Positions 1-7,020 are shown, counted from the stretch's first letter. The stretch is 12,624 nt of DNA from an uncultured Erysipelotrichaceae bacterium (GCA_902783435.1 CACZQV010000072.1:1-12624), one strand, 5' to 3'. The notes: a model not told the origin generated them from the letters alone. Numbers and translations: made by a program.

Positions 1-405
1 ATAAGGTATCTTTTTAGTAAACTTAGAATAATTATAATCAAGTCTTTCTAAAAATAAATCTTTAGCTTTACTCTTATACCATTTATCTAAATCTAATTCA
101 TTACCTATATAAACCTTATCATTTAAAAATTCAATTGTATTACCATCTCTATATATAGGAATATACTTAGTTCCTAAATAAAAGAAACCATCATTATTTT
201 TACATTTCTTTTCTTGAAAATCTATCATTTCACATATTCTATTATAATTTTCTTTAATTAAATTATTAATAAAAAACTTAGTAACAAAATAACCTGTAGT
301 AACAGTAACCTTTAAATCCTTCTTAACTCTTATATAAGTATTCTTTTGTCCCATTTTTTTTATTATTACTATTTCATAACTTTTATCATTATACATAAAT
401 TGCAT
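1..405 (-). CDS. YgjP-like (DUF45/M48-type) metallopeptidase, N-terminal part
   Basis: Partial gene; 135 codons are visible before it leaves the left edge. The start at 405 is preceded by GGTGG six bases upstream. An in-frame ATG at 420 has no ribosome binding site. The visible protein begins MQFMYNDKSYEIVI. It has a beta-hairpin segment (residues 10-37, including NTYIRVKKDLKVTVTT), a helix with KFFINNLIKENY, then FFYLGTKYIPIY and LDLDKWYKSKAKDLFLERLDY. This order (strand pair, 'YLG..Y' segment, 'WY...A...F..RL' helix) matches the start of YgjP-type zinc metallopeptidases, soluble relatives of SprT/WLM proteins. The family's HExxH metal site would lie beyond the edge, so catalytic competence cannot be judged. 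It is divergent from the spore-protein gene at 485. Family call moderately sure; substrate unknown. Confidence 0.6.
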   Translation of the reverse strand, partial: MQFMYNDKSYEIVIIKKMGQKNTYIRVKKDLKVTVTTGYFVTKFFINNLIKENYNRICEMIDFQEKKCKNNDGFFYLGTKYIPIYRDGNTIEFLNDKVYIGNELDLDKWYKSKAKDLFLERLDYNYSKFTKKIPY

Positions 406-421
406 AATTACCACCAACATT

Positions 422-450
422 ATTTTATCAAAAAATCGTATAAATTAAAA
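422..450 (-). promoter_or_regulatory. Possible sigma-A promoter of the YgjP-like gene
   Basis: On the minus strand an extended -10 (TGA followed by TAAAAT, 430-422) lies 17 bases from a weak -35 (TTTTAA, 450-445). It would give a leader of about 10 bases. It overlaps the -35 region of the plus-strand sspI promoter. The base composition makes chance matches likely. Confidence 0.3.
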
Positions 451-467
451 CTATTTATAACATAATA
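438..467 (+). promoter_or_regulatory. Sigma-G-type (forespore) promoter of sspI
   Basis: GTATA (438-442) and CATAATA (461-467) are separated by 18 bases. They fit the Bacillus sigma-G consensus as I know it (GHATR, about 18 bases, CATWHTA) at every position. Such promoters drive small acid-soluble spore protein genes in the forespore, which is the gene type that follows. One caveat: the expected start point, about seven bases after the -10, falls at about 474. That is inside the ribosome binding site (473-478), so the 5' end would be very short. Confidence 0.6.
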
Positions 468-484
468 CCTATAGGAGGAATAGT

Positions 485-712
485 ATGGATATAAACATAA
501 GACAACATATTATTAATAATTTTGAAGGAGATGACTATGAAACATTATATAAAGCAATAGATGAATCAGTATCTACTTATGATGAAAATGTATTACCAGG
601 ATTAGGAGTATTCTTTGAACTTATTTGGGAAAATGCAAATAAAGAATTAAAAAATGAAATAATAGAAATAATACGAAAAAGAGTACAAAAAGGACTAGAG
701 GATAACCTCTAG
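485..712 (+). CDS. sspI: Small acid-soluble spore protein, SspI family
   Basis: A 75-residue protein, close to the roughly 70 residues of Bacillus subtilis SspI. It starts MDINIRQHIINNFEGDD and contains the family core LPGLGVFFELIWENAN (residues 37-52), followed by KNEIIEIIRKRVQKGL. Bacillus SspI has the same order: MDLNLRH..., LPGLGVLFEVIW, then KNEML. SspI is a minor spore-core protein made in the forespore, and its precise role is not known. AGGAGG at 473-478 sits six bases before the ATG. The upstream sequence matches a sigma-G promoter. The last codons and the TAG stop lie inside a strong terminator hairpin. In B. subtilis sspI lies close to ysgA-pheS-pheT, so its position here near pheST supports the call. 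It is the only convincing plus-strand gene. Confidence 0.88.
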   Translation: MDINIRQHIINNFEGDDYETLYKAIDESVSTYDENVLPGLGVFFELIWENANKELKNEIIEIIRKRVQKGLEDNL

Positions 713-720
713 TCCTTTTT
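687..720. terminator. Bidirectional terminator between sspI and the DUF6273 gene
   Basis: A perfect 10-bp stem (692-701 with 706-715, GGACTAGAGG / CCTCTAGTCC) with an ATAA loop is flanked by AAAAA (687-691) and TTTTT (716-720). It therefore serves both directions. It contains the last codons and stop of sspI (710-712) and lies just past the end of the convergent gene (726). Confidence 0.93.
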
Positions 721-725
721 ATTTA

Positions 726-2036
726 CTAACCTATTCTAAATGCTGGAGAAACACCATTATTAACACTACTACTAACTCCCGTATTATAACTACCAAGTCT
801 TTCGACATTACTAAAAATACCAGATAATTCTTTATAAGGAGAACGAAGCCACCATTGTCCTGTAGTATAATCTGATACAGTATTATCTGTTTTCATAACT
901 GCAGAATAATTATTCATTGTAACATTGGCACTAGAATAATAATCTAATTGACGACTAAATTCTGATGCAGTATCATAATTTGAAGGATCTTCTCCATATA
1001 CTTCTTTCGTACTTAATAAATAAAGTAAATCAGTTGTCGTAAAATTATCTGTATCATGATTTCCATGTCCTGATACTACGGTTGTATTAATAATAACATT
1101 ATTTAAATCACTAGGTAAAAGATTATTTAGATAATGATTCAAGAAACCTCGAACTTGACAGTGCTCCCATCCACCTTTATTTCCATCGCCATCTGTATCA
1201 CCATAATTATCATATGGATTCATAGCATTATGGATAATAATATCAGAAAATTCTACTACAAATCCACATGCTGACTGACTAAAACCTTGAGTACTGCATT
1301 CACTTGGAGTTGATTTATTTGCTACTCTAACTATATGTGTTCCAAAATTATTTATTGTAACTTCTTTAGTATCACCTATATTATAAGCATTAGTGTTTCC
1401 TTTTCTTACATTACATGCAATTGTTTCCCAACTATCAGTACTAAATGACACTGGAGTTGAACATGAATCTTCTTCTTTATGTTGAACATATGGAAGATTT
1501 ACTTCTATTGTAATAGGTTCTGCTTCTTCTGGTAATTCTTCTACACTACTTTTAAATTCTACTCTTATTTTATATGTTTTACTTTCACCATGTTCAAGGA
1601 CATCCCCATTAGCTGGAACAGTAGTACCATCATCATATGTTACTTTAAAATCCATATAACTAGGTAATGTTGTAGCTACATTATTAGATTTATATGTTAT
1701 CCAGTTATTACTTAATTGTAATGCTCCATCTACACTACCTTCATTTATCGCATCTATTTCAAATTCATAGAAGTCTCCTGGCATTTCAAATTCTACATCA
1801 AAACTTACTGTATCTTTTGTTGATGTGGCTGTAGTTACACTAGGAGCAGAAGCACTAACACTTCCTTGTGTTACATTAACACTAGTATCATCCCAATGTA
1901 TATTCCATGTATTACTTTTAATTGCTGCAGTACCATTAATATATAATGTAGTACTAAGTAAGGCAAATCCTATTGTTATTCCTAATATTAAAATTAACAG
2001 AAACATTATTCTTCTTTGTTTTTTATTCTTTCTCAT
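726..2036 (-). CDS. Secreted/surface protein: TasA-like N-terminal region plus DUF6273 domain
   Basis: 436 residues from the ATG at 2036, which has AGGTGA four bases upstream. An ATG 45 bases further upstream adds an odd hydrophobic stretch and has no such site. Residues 1-27 are a signal sequence or anchor: a basic MRKNKKQRR followed by a hydrophobic run ending GITIGFALL. Residues 28-185 are beta-rich and resemble TasA/camelysin-type proteins (STTLYINGTA, W44-N-I-H-W, 'MPGDFYEFEIDAINEGSVDGALQ'). Residues 192-436 fit DUF6273: WETIACNV, GGWEHCQVRGFLN (288-300), LPSDLNNVI, TTGQWWLRSP (391-400) and the ending GVSPAFRIG. A DTDGDGN loop at 280-286 looks calcium-binding. No SipW peptidase is in view. 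Its role at the cell surface is inferred only from the architecture. It follows the pheT terminator, so it is probably its own unit. Confidence 0.75.
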   Translation of the reverse strand: MRKNKKQRRIMFLLILILGITIGFALLSTTLYINGTAAIKSNTWNIHWDDTSVNVTQGSVSASAPSVTTATSTKDTVSFDVEFEMPGDFYEFEIDAINEGSVDGALQLSNNWITYKSNNVATTLPSYMDFKVTYDDGTTVPANGDVLEHGESKTYKIRVEFKSSVEELPEEAEPITIEVNLPYVQHKEEDSCSTPVSFSTDSWETIACNVRKGNTNAYNIGDTKEVTINNFGTHIVRVANKSTPSECSTQGFSQSACGFVVEFSDIIIHNAMNPYDNYGDTDGDGNKGGWEHCQVRGFLNHYLNNLLPSDLNNVIINTTVVSGHGNHDTDNFTTTDLLYLLSTKEVYGEDPSNYDTASEFSRQLDYYSSANVTMNNYSAVMKTDNTVSDYTTGQWWLRSPYKELSGIFSNVERLGSYNTGVSSSVNNGVSPAFRIG

Positions 2037-2070
2037 ATTATCACCTATTATAATTTTAATTAATATATAA

Positions 2071-2105
2071 AAAAAAGACAATAATTATAAATTATTATCT
2101 TTTTT
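2071..2105 (-). terminator. Terminator of the HAD-pheS-pheT operon
   Basis: An AT-rich hairpin: arms 2071-2086 and 2090-2105, with one C-A mismatch (2079/2097) and a three-base loop. The minus strand runs into a long T tract after the stem. It begins 15 bases past the pheT stop. A T tract is present on the other strand as well. Confidence 0.75.
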
Positions 2106-2119
2106 TATTTACATTTATT

Positions 2120-4483
2120 TTACTTATCTCTTAATTCTGCATTATGAGTAGATACTACTTTATCTATTATCCTATTAAATACTTCCATTACTTCTTCATC
2201 TGTAAGCGTTCTATCTATTCCATTAAATACTAATGAGAAAGCCACACTCTTCTTATTTGAATCAATATTTTCTCCTTCATATACATCGAATACTTTTACA
2301 TCTTGTAATGTTTTATTAGAAGCTTTCTTAATAGTTTTAATAACATCTCCTACATCAGTATTTCTATCTAAGATATAAGCCATATCTTTAGTAATACTTG
2401 GATATTTAAATGCTTCTTTATATTTTAATTTAGCTGTTTTTCCATATAAACTATCTAAGTTAAGTTCAAATACAAATATATCTTTCTTAACTATACTTGG
2501 ATGAACTTTACCTATAATACCAATAGCTTTTCCATCTAAAATAATATTAGCTTGAACACCAGGATGGAAAGAAGAACATTCACTTCTAGTAAATGAATAT
2601 CTATTTTCATAACCCATATATTTTAATAAATTTTCTACAATACCTTTTACTACGAAGAAATCAACTTCAAAATCTTTCTTCCAACTATTAGTAATATAAC
2701 TACCAGTCATTAATCCACATATCTTAGTAATTTCATCATAATTAGTATCATATGTCTTAGCTATTTCATAAATATTAACATCTTTAACACCACGAGCTTT
2801 ATTATATTCATACACATTCATAAGTGACGGAATTAAAGTAGTTCTAACGACACTCTTATCAGTACTCATAGGATTTGGTAATACTACTTGACTTCTATCT
2901 TCATATTTGAATGTATTAGCCATTTCAGGTGAAGTTAATGTATAAGTTTTAACTTCATTTAATCCTAAACTTCTAAGTCTTCTTGATACCATCTTACGAT
3001 ATTTAACATCTCCTACATATTCTCCTCTTCTAACAGGAACTGTAGGAATACTAGATTTAAGATTATTGTATCCATAAAGTCTACCAATCTCTTCAGCAAT
3101 ATCATTAACATTAGCATCTATATCTAATCTTCTTTTTGGTATAGTAACAATAAACTTACCATTCTTTACTGTATAAGGAAAATCTAATCTCTCTAACTCA
3201 TTTTTCATATCATCTTCAGAAATAGTAATACCTAAAATTTTATCTACATCTTCAGGATAGAATTCAAGTACTTTTTCTTCTTCATCTTCATTATTAATAA
3301 GTACATAACTATCTACTATTTCTGCATCTGCATATTTTTCAAGTAAATGACAAGCACGACGTGATGCCATTTCTGTATATTCAGAAGATAATCCTTTACC
3401 ATAACGAATACTTGCTTCACTAGGAAGTTCTAACTTACGAGCAGTATATCTAATACTAACTGGATCAAATATTGCAGCTTCAATTAAGATATTTTTAGTA
3501 TTTTCATCTACTTCAGTATTTTCTCCACCCATAACTCCAGCAATACATACTGATTTTTCTCCATCAGTAATAACTATATCACTAGAATCTAATTCTCTTT
3601 CTTTTCCATCTAAAGTAGTAATCTTTTCACCATCTTTAGCATCTCTAACTACAATAGTATCTCCAAGTTTATCTCTATCAAAGAAATGTAGTGGTTGACC
3701 AAATTCTAACATTACATAGTTTGAAATATCTACTACATTATTAATTGGTCTCATACCAGCAGCAGTTAATCTCTTCTTAATAAAGTCTGGTGATTCACCA
3801 ATCTTAACATTTCTAACTTCACGAGCTACATAGTAACTACATTTATCTGTATCTACTTTTAAATTAAATTTAATCTTATCACTAATTGGACTATATTCTA
3901 AACTAGGTAAAGTTACTTTTCTATTTAGTATACAAGCTATTTCATAAGCAAATCCAATATGGTAATAACAATCATTATTACGATGTTTATGAATATCTAA
4001 ATCATATAAAGTATCATCAAGTCCTAAATAATTAATAGGATCTTCTCCTACAGGTGCATCATCATCTAACTCATGAATACCTTTATTATAATTCTCTTCA
4101 GTCTTTTCTTCTAAACCAAGTTCAAATAAAGCACAAATCATACCACATGATTCTTCTCCACGAATCTTACTCTTTTTAATTTCAAAGTCACCTGGTAAAA
4201 CAGCCCCTACTTTAGCAACTATTACTTTAATTCCTTTACGTACATTAGGAGCTCCACAAACTATTTGTACTTCTTCATCTCCTAGATTAACTTTACATAC
4301 ATGTAAATGATCACTATCAGGATGATCCTTACATTCTAAAACTTCACCAATTACTAAATTATCAATATGATGAGTATAAACACCTTCAATATTAATACCA
4401 GCTTTAGTAATCTTAGTAGCTAACTCATGTACATCTTGATCTTTTATATCAATGTAGTCTCCTACCCAATTTAAACTTATCAT
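2120..4483 (-). CDS. pheT: Phenylalanine--tRNA ligase beta subunit
   Basis: 787 residues, full length for bacterial PheT. With PheS it forms the alpha2-beta2 enzyme that charges tRNA-Phe. In order: N-terminal domain MISLNWVGDYIDI; EMAP-like tRNA-binding domain about 40-150 (VIGEVLECKDHPDSDHLHVC, IVCGAPNVR); the B3/B4 editing domain about 210-370 with GQPLHFFD (His266) and GVMGGE (Glu321), which correspond to known editing-site residues; B5 about 410-480 (EEIGRLYGYNNL); and a C-terminal anticodon-binding FDX-ACB domain about 690-787 (KYPSITKDMAYILDR). The ATG overlaps the pheS stop by one base (TAATG), implying coupled translation. Two segments differ from the usual sequence: HKHRNND (165-171), where TPNRxDC-like text is common, and ASIRYGKGLS, where ASxRFERG-like text is common. 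Conserved editing residues suggest proofreading is kept. Confidence 0.97.
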   Translation of the reverse strand: MISLNWVGDYIDIKDQDVHELATKITKAGINIEGVYTHHIDNLVIGEVLECKDHPDSDHLHVCKVNLGDEEVQIVCGAPNVRKGIKVIVAKVGAVLPGDFEIKKSKIRGEESCGMICALFELGLEEKTEENYNKGIHELDDDAPVGEDPINYLGLDDTLYDLDIHKHRNNDCYYHIGFAYEIACILNRKVTLPSLEYSPISDKIKFNLKVDTDKCSYYVAREVRNVKIGESPDFIKKRLTAAGMRPINNVVDISNYVMLEFGQPLHFFDRDKLGDTIVVRDAKDGEKITTLDGKERELDSSDIVITDGEKSVCIAGVMGGENTEVDENTKNILIEAAIFDPVSIRYTARKLELPSEASIRYGKGLSSEYTEMASRRACHLLEKYADAEIVDSYVLINNEDEEEKVLEFYPEDVDKILGITISEDDMKNELERLDFPYTVKNGKFIVTIPKRRLDIDANVNDIAEEIGRLYGYNNLKSSIPTVPVRRGEYVGDVKYRKMVSRRLRSLGLNEVKTYTLTSPEMANTFKYEDRSQVVLPNPMSTDKSVVRTTLIPSLMNVYEYNKARGVKDVNIYEIAKTYDTNYDEITKICGLMTGSYITNSWKKDFEVDFFVVKGIVENLLKYMGYENRYSFTRSECSSFHPGVQANIILDGKAIGIIGKVHPSIVKKDIFVFELNLDSLYGKTAKLKYKEAFKYPSITKDMAYILDRNTDVGDVIKTIKKASNKTLQDVKVFDVYEGENIDSNKKSVAFSLVFNGIDRTLTDEEVMEVFNRIIDKVVSTHNAELRDK

Positions 4484-5532
4484 TATTCTTCATCCTCCCT
4501 ATCAAAAGTACTTACTTCACGTAAATCTGCATTATAGAAAGTTCTAATATCATTAATATCATATTTCATCATTGCAAGTCTTTCAGCTCCAAATCCAAAT
4601 GCAAATCCACTCCATACTTCAGGATCATATCCACTCATTCTTAAAACATTTGGATGAACTACACCAGCACCAACTACTGTAACCCAACCAGTATGTTTAC
4701 ATACATTACATCCTTTTCCATGACAGTTAACACATGTAATATCTACTTCTACTGAAGGTTCAGTAAATTGATAATAACTTGGTCTAAAACGAGTTTCCAC
4801 ATCTTTACCAAATAATCTTTTAAATAATACATCCATTGTACCTTTTAAATCACTTAAACTTATATCTTTATCAACAAGTAATCCTTCTATTTGCATAAAT
4901 TGATGAGAATGAGAAGCATCATCATCATCTCTTCTATAAGTCTTACCAGGACAAATCATTCTAATTGGAACTTCACCTTTTCCCTTTAACATAGTTCTAA
5001 CTTGAACAGGACTTGTTTGACTACGAAGAAGTATTTCTTCTCCCTCAATATAGAAAGTATCTTGAGCATCTCTCGCAGGATGTCCTTTAGGTATATTTAA
5101 CATTTCAAAATTATATTTATCTTCTTCTATTTCAGGACCATCTACTACATCATATCCCATAGACATAAATACATCTTCTACTTCTTCTATTACTTTTTCT
5201 AATATATTAGGAGCACCTAAACTAATTTCAGTAGAAGGTAGGCTAATATCTACTTTTTCACTCTCTAATCTTTTATTTAATTCTTCTAAATCTAATCTTT
5301 CTTTTACTTTATCAAAATACTCATTAAATTCATTTCTAAGTTCATTTACTTTCATTCCAAATTCTTTCTTCTCTTCATTTGGAACATTCTTAATCTCACT
5401 ATTAAGCTCTGTAATTAAACCCTTCTTACCTAAATATTTTACTTTTAAATCATTTAATTCTTTAATATCAATATCTTGAACTAAATCTTTTTCTAATTCT
5501 TCTTTTACTTCTAATATCTTTTTATTTTCCAT
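4483..5532 (-). CDS. pheS: Phenylalanine--tRNA ligase alpha subunit
   Basis: 349 residues, a normal length. It is the catalytic subunit that activates Phe with ATP and charges tRNA-Phe. Residues 1-95 form the N-terminal coiled coil, with LKVKYLGKKGLIT. The class II catalytic core follows: HPARDAQDTFYI (151-162), LLRSQTSPVQVR (168-179), motif 2 CPGKTYRRDDDDASHSHQFMQIEG (194-217) and motif 3 GFAFGFGAERLAMM (309-322). A four-cysteine knuckle (Cys267, 270, 275, 278) precedes GAGVVHPNVL; I recall similar knuckles in staphylococcal and lactobacillal PheS. The ribosome binding site AGGAGGG (5544-5538) overlaps the stop codon of the upstream HAD gene, and the stop overlaps pheT by one base. The three genes form one operon under the T-box leader. 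Confidence 0.98.
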   Translation of the reverse strand: MENKKILEVKEELEKDLVQDIDIKELNDLKVKYLGKKGLITELNSEIKNVPNEEKKEFGMKVNELRNEFNEYFDKVKERLDLEELNKRLESEKVDISLPSTEISLGAPNILEKVIEEVEDVFMSMGYDVVDGPEIEEDKYNFEMLNIPKGHPARDAQDTFYIEGEEILLRSQTSPVQVRTMLKGKGEVPIRMICPGKTYRRDDDDASHSHQFMQIEGLLVDKDISLSDLKGTMDVLFKRLFGKDVETRFRPSYYQFTEPSVEVDITCVNCHGKGCNVCKHTGWVTVVGAGVVHPNVLRMSGYDPEVWSGFAFGFGAERLAMMKYDINDIRTFYNADLREVSTFDREDEE

Positions 5533-5542
5533 ATTATCCCTC

Positions 5543-6172
5543 CTAATATAAACTCTTTATTTCATTCATTCTTTTTATCTTAACAATATTCTCATTATGT
5601 CTATCATTTTTATCATAAAGAATTGAATATATTCCTACACTTCTAGGTCCTATATAATCTTTATCTAAATTATCACCAATATATACACAAGAATCAGGTT
5701 TATATAAATCCATTGCAGCTTGATAAGCCATTTGTCTAGGTTTTAATACAAAATCACCTGCAAATATATTATCAAAATAAACCTTTAGACCACTTTTATT
5801 TAATCTTCTATTTTGACTTTCCAAAAACCAATTAGTAAGTACTCCCAAACTATAATCTTTACGCTTTAAATAATCTAAAGTTTCAACAACACCATCTTCA
5901 ATAATACTAGGACAATCACCAAATGAATCTATCCATCCTTTTATAACATTTTCATCAATATTAAATCCTGTACGATTAGTTAAAAATTCACTTAATTTTC
6001 CTATTTCATATCTAGGAAAAGTCATTTCATATTCATTTAATAATACTGGAATTTCTTTAGTAAATGATTCACAATCATCTCCTAATACACTTTTAAAATA
6101 TTCCTTTTCAACACCATAATTCGCAGTCATTAAAGTATGATCTAAATCAAATATAAATCTCTTTTTCTCCAT
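5543..6172 (-). CDS. HAD-superfamily (subfamily IA-like) hydrolase, first gene of the T-box operon
   Basis: 209 residues from the ATG at 6172, which has GGGGGA seven bases upstream. A longer reading frame from 6229 would translate the T-box terminator itself and is rejected. All four HAD motifs are present: DLDHTL with Asp9 (nucleophile) and Asp11; VLTN (Thr113, Asn114); Lys144 in VLKPR; and YIGDNLDKD (Asp167, Asp172). A helical cap lies between about residues 18 and 90. The protein is therefore most likely a soluble phosphatase of the phosphoglycolate-phosphatase/YfnB type. The substrate cannot be read from the sequence. Its stop overlaps the pheS ribosome binding site, so its translation is tied to pheS. 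Control by the Phe T-box leader puts it under the same signal as phenylalanyl-tRNA synthetase. A damage-repair or metabolite-cleaning role is possible but only a guess. Confidence 0.88.
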   Translation of the reverse strand: MEKKRFIFDLDHTLMTANYGVEKEYFKSVLGDDCESFTKEIPVLLNEYEMTFPRYEIGKLSEFLTNRTGFNIDENVIKGWIDSFGDCPSIIEDGVVETLDYLKRKDYSLGVLTNWFLESQNRRLNKSGLKVYFDNIFAGDFVLKPRQMAYQAAMDLYKPDSCVYIGDNLDKDYIGPRSVGIYSILYDKNDRHNENIVKIKRMNEIKSLY

Positions 6173-6184
6173 AAGTATTCCCCC

Positions 6185-6247
6185 AAAAAAAATAACTATA
6201 AATATAAGGACGCTTTCACGTGGTACCACCTTACTTTATAGTTATTT
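6185..6247 (-). terminator. T-box intrinsic terminator
   Basis: A long hairpin: 6247-6230 (AAATAACTATAAAGTAAG) pairs with 6208-6190 through one G-T wobble and one bulged A. A run of T's follows to 6185. The loop holds the distal part of the T-box. It is the off state of the riboswitch and excludes the antiterminator. Confidence 0.9.
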
Positions 6248-6396
6248 ACTATACACTCTAAACTTGTAACGAAAGTCAAACGCTTACTATTAATAAGAAC
6301 TCCAAGGCGAATTCGAAAGACTTTATTAAGTATTTTCACCAACCATACTCTCTCTAAAAATAAATAATCTAACTACTACTCCTCTTCACAGTTGAT
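6185..6396 (-). promoter_or_regulatory. T-box riboswitch, phenylalanine specific
   Basis: The leader lies between the promoter and the HAD gene. The diagnostic T-box AAGGTGGTACCACG is at 6232-6219. Its TGGT (6228-6225) can pair with the ACCA end of an uncharged tRNA, which suits the usual A discriminator of tRNA-Phe. Stem I elements are visible: GAGGAGTAGTA (6384-6374), AGAGAGAGTATGGTTGGTG around 6355-6337, and the specifier side GAATTCGCCTTGGAG (6314-6300), with TTC (Phe) at 6311-6309. A terminator hairpin follows. Known family behaviour is that uncharged tRNA-Phe stabilises the antiterminator and turns on downstream genes. Stems II and III were not fully folded by eye. Confidence 0.95.
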
Positions 6397-6402
6397 AGAA
6401 GA

Positions 6403-6431
6403 ATTATATCACTATTTATATTTTTTTACAA
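6403..6431 (-). promoter_or_regulatory. Sigma-A promoter of the T-box-HAD-pheST operon
   Basis: TTGTAA (6431-6426), a 17-base spacer and TATAAT (6408-6403) with the TGN extension (6411-6409). The predicted start is about 6396. The -35 box and most of the spacer lie inside the last codons and stop of the upstream gene (stop 6414-6412). Confidence 0.85.
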
Positions 6432-7020
6432 GTTCTTTTTCTCTACTATAATATCTTCCTAAAGAATTAATCGCAATTCTCTCTTCATAAGAAATATTAC
6501 TATTTTCAGATTTCTTATAACTCTCATAAAATAAATCTTTATACTCCCTATAACTAGAAGCAACAATATGTTGATTTAATAATATTTCTAGGTTTTTATA
6601 ATCTCTTCCAGAACCTGTCTTTTCTAATCCAAACAATAAATCACTATTTATATCACTATTCATTTTAATAGAATTAATATATTCTCTCATCTTATAACAT
6701 TCATTATATAGTTTAGTATCCATTTTACTAAGACTATAGCCTATCTTAGAAAACATATAAATAACTCTATCTAAAAAAGATATCTTTTCATTTTCTTCAA
6801 TAGCTTTACATGTAACCGCAAAAAATCTCTTAAATAGAAACATCCATTCTTCTTCTTTTATAATATAATCATTATCAAGTTTATATAAAATTTTTTTAAA
6901 TGCAGGAGTATCATACAAATACTTAAAATATTTACTAGAACTCTCCATAAAATACTTTTCTTTTTCTTCCTTACTAAACTCATTAACTATTTCTTTTAAA
7001 TCAAATCTTACAGGTTCCAT
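6412..7020 (-). CDS. Uncharacterised helical protein downstream of frr
   Basis: 202 residues; I do not recognise the family. AGGAGGT lies shortly before the ATG, so translation is likely. The protein is rich in Lys, Glu, Tyr and Phe. It has no signal peptide, no clear membrane segment and no obvious catalytic motif, and it looks mostly alpha-helical and soluble. Recognisable stretches include PAFKKILYKLDNDYIIKEEE (39-58) and ISYEERIAINSLGRYYSREK (176-195). It starts 29 bases after the frr stop with no terminator between, so it is probably co-transcribed with frr. Its end carries the promoter of the pheST operon. Only two cysteines (Cys71, Cys108), not arranged as a metal site. No function is proposed. 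Confidence 0.7.
   Translation of the reverse strand: MEPVRFDLKEIVNEFSKEEKEKYFMESSSKYFKYLYDTPAFKKILYKLDNDYIIKEEEWMFLFKRFFAVTCKAIEENEKISFLDRVIYMFSKIGYSLSKMDTKLYNECYKMREYINSIKMNSDINSDLLFGLEKTGSGRDYKNLEILLNQHIVASSYREYKDLFYESYKKSENSNISYEERIAINSLGRYYSREKELVKKYK

Noticed and set aside
1825..2070. Open frame on the plus strand opposite the start of the DUF6273 gene
   Set aside because: Antisense to a well-supported gene with a good ribosome binding site; the product is only the mirrored hydrophobic signal region.
2037..2081. 15-residue N-terminal extension of the DUF6273 protein
   Set aside because: The later ATG has AGGTGA at suitable spacing and yields a standard basic-hydrophobic signal sequence; the extension overlaps the pheT terminator.
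2037..2119. A clear sigma-A promoter for the DUF6273 gene
   Set aside because: TATAAT at 2052-2047 abuts the ribosome binding site and no -35 box is at proper spacing; other boxes are too weak in such AT-rich sequence.
4690..4735. Four-cysteine (CxxC, CxxC) knuckle in PheS as a novelty
   Set aside because: I recall the same knuckle in PheS of staphylococci and lactobacilli, so it is a known variant, not new.
6173..6229. N-terminal extension of the HAD protein (MVPRESVLIF...)
   Set aside because: It would be translated from the T-box and terminator hairpin; the ATG at 6172 has the ribosome binding site and gives the standard HAD start.
6180..6400. Mobile-element inverted repeats in the gap before the HAD gene
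   Set aside because: All the inverted repeats are explained by T-box stems and the terminator.
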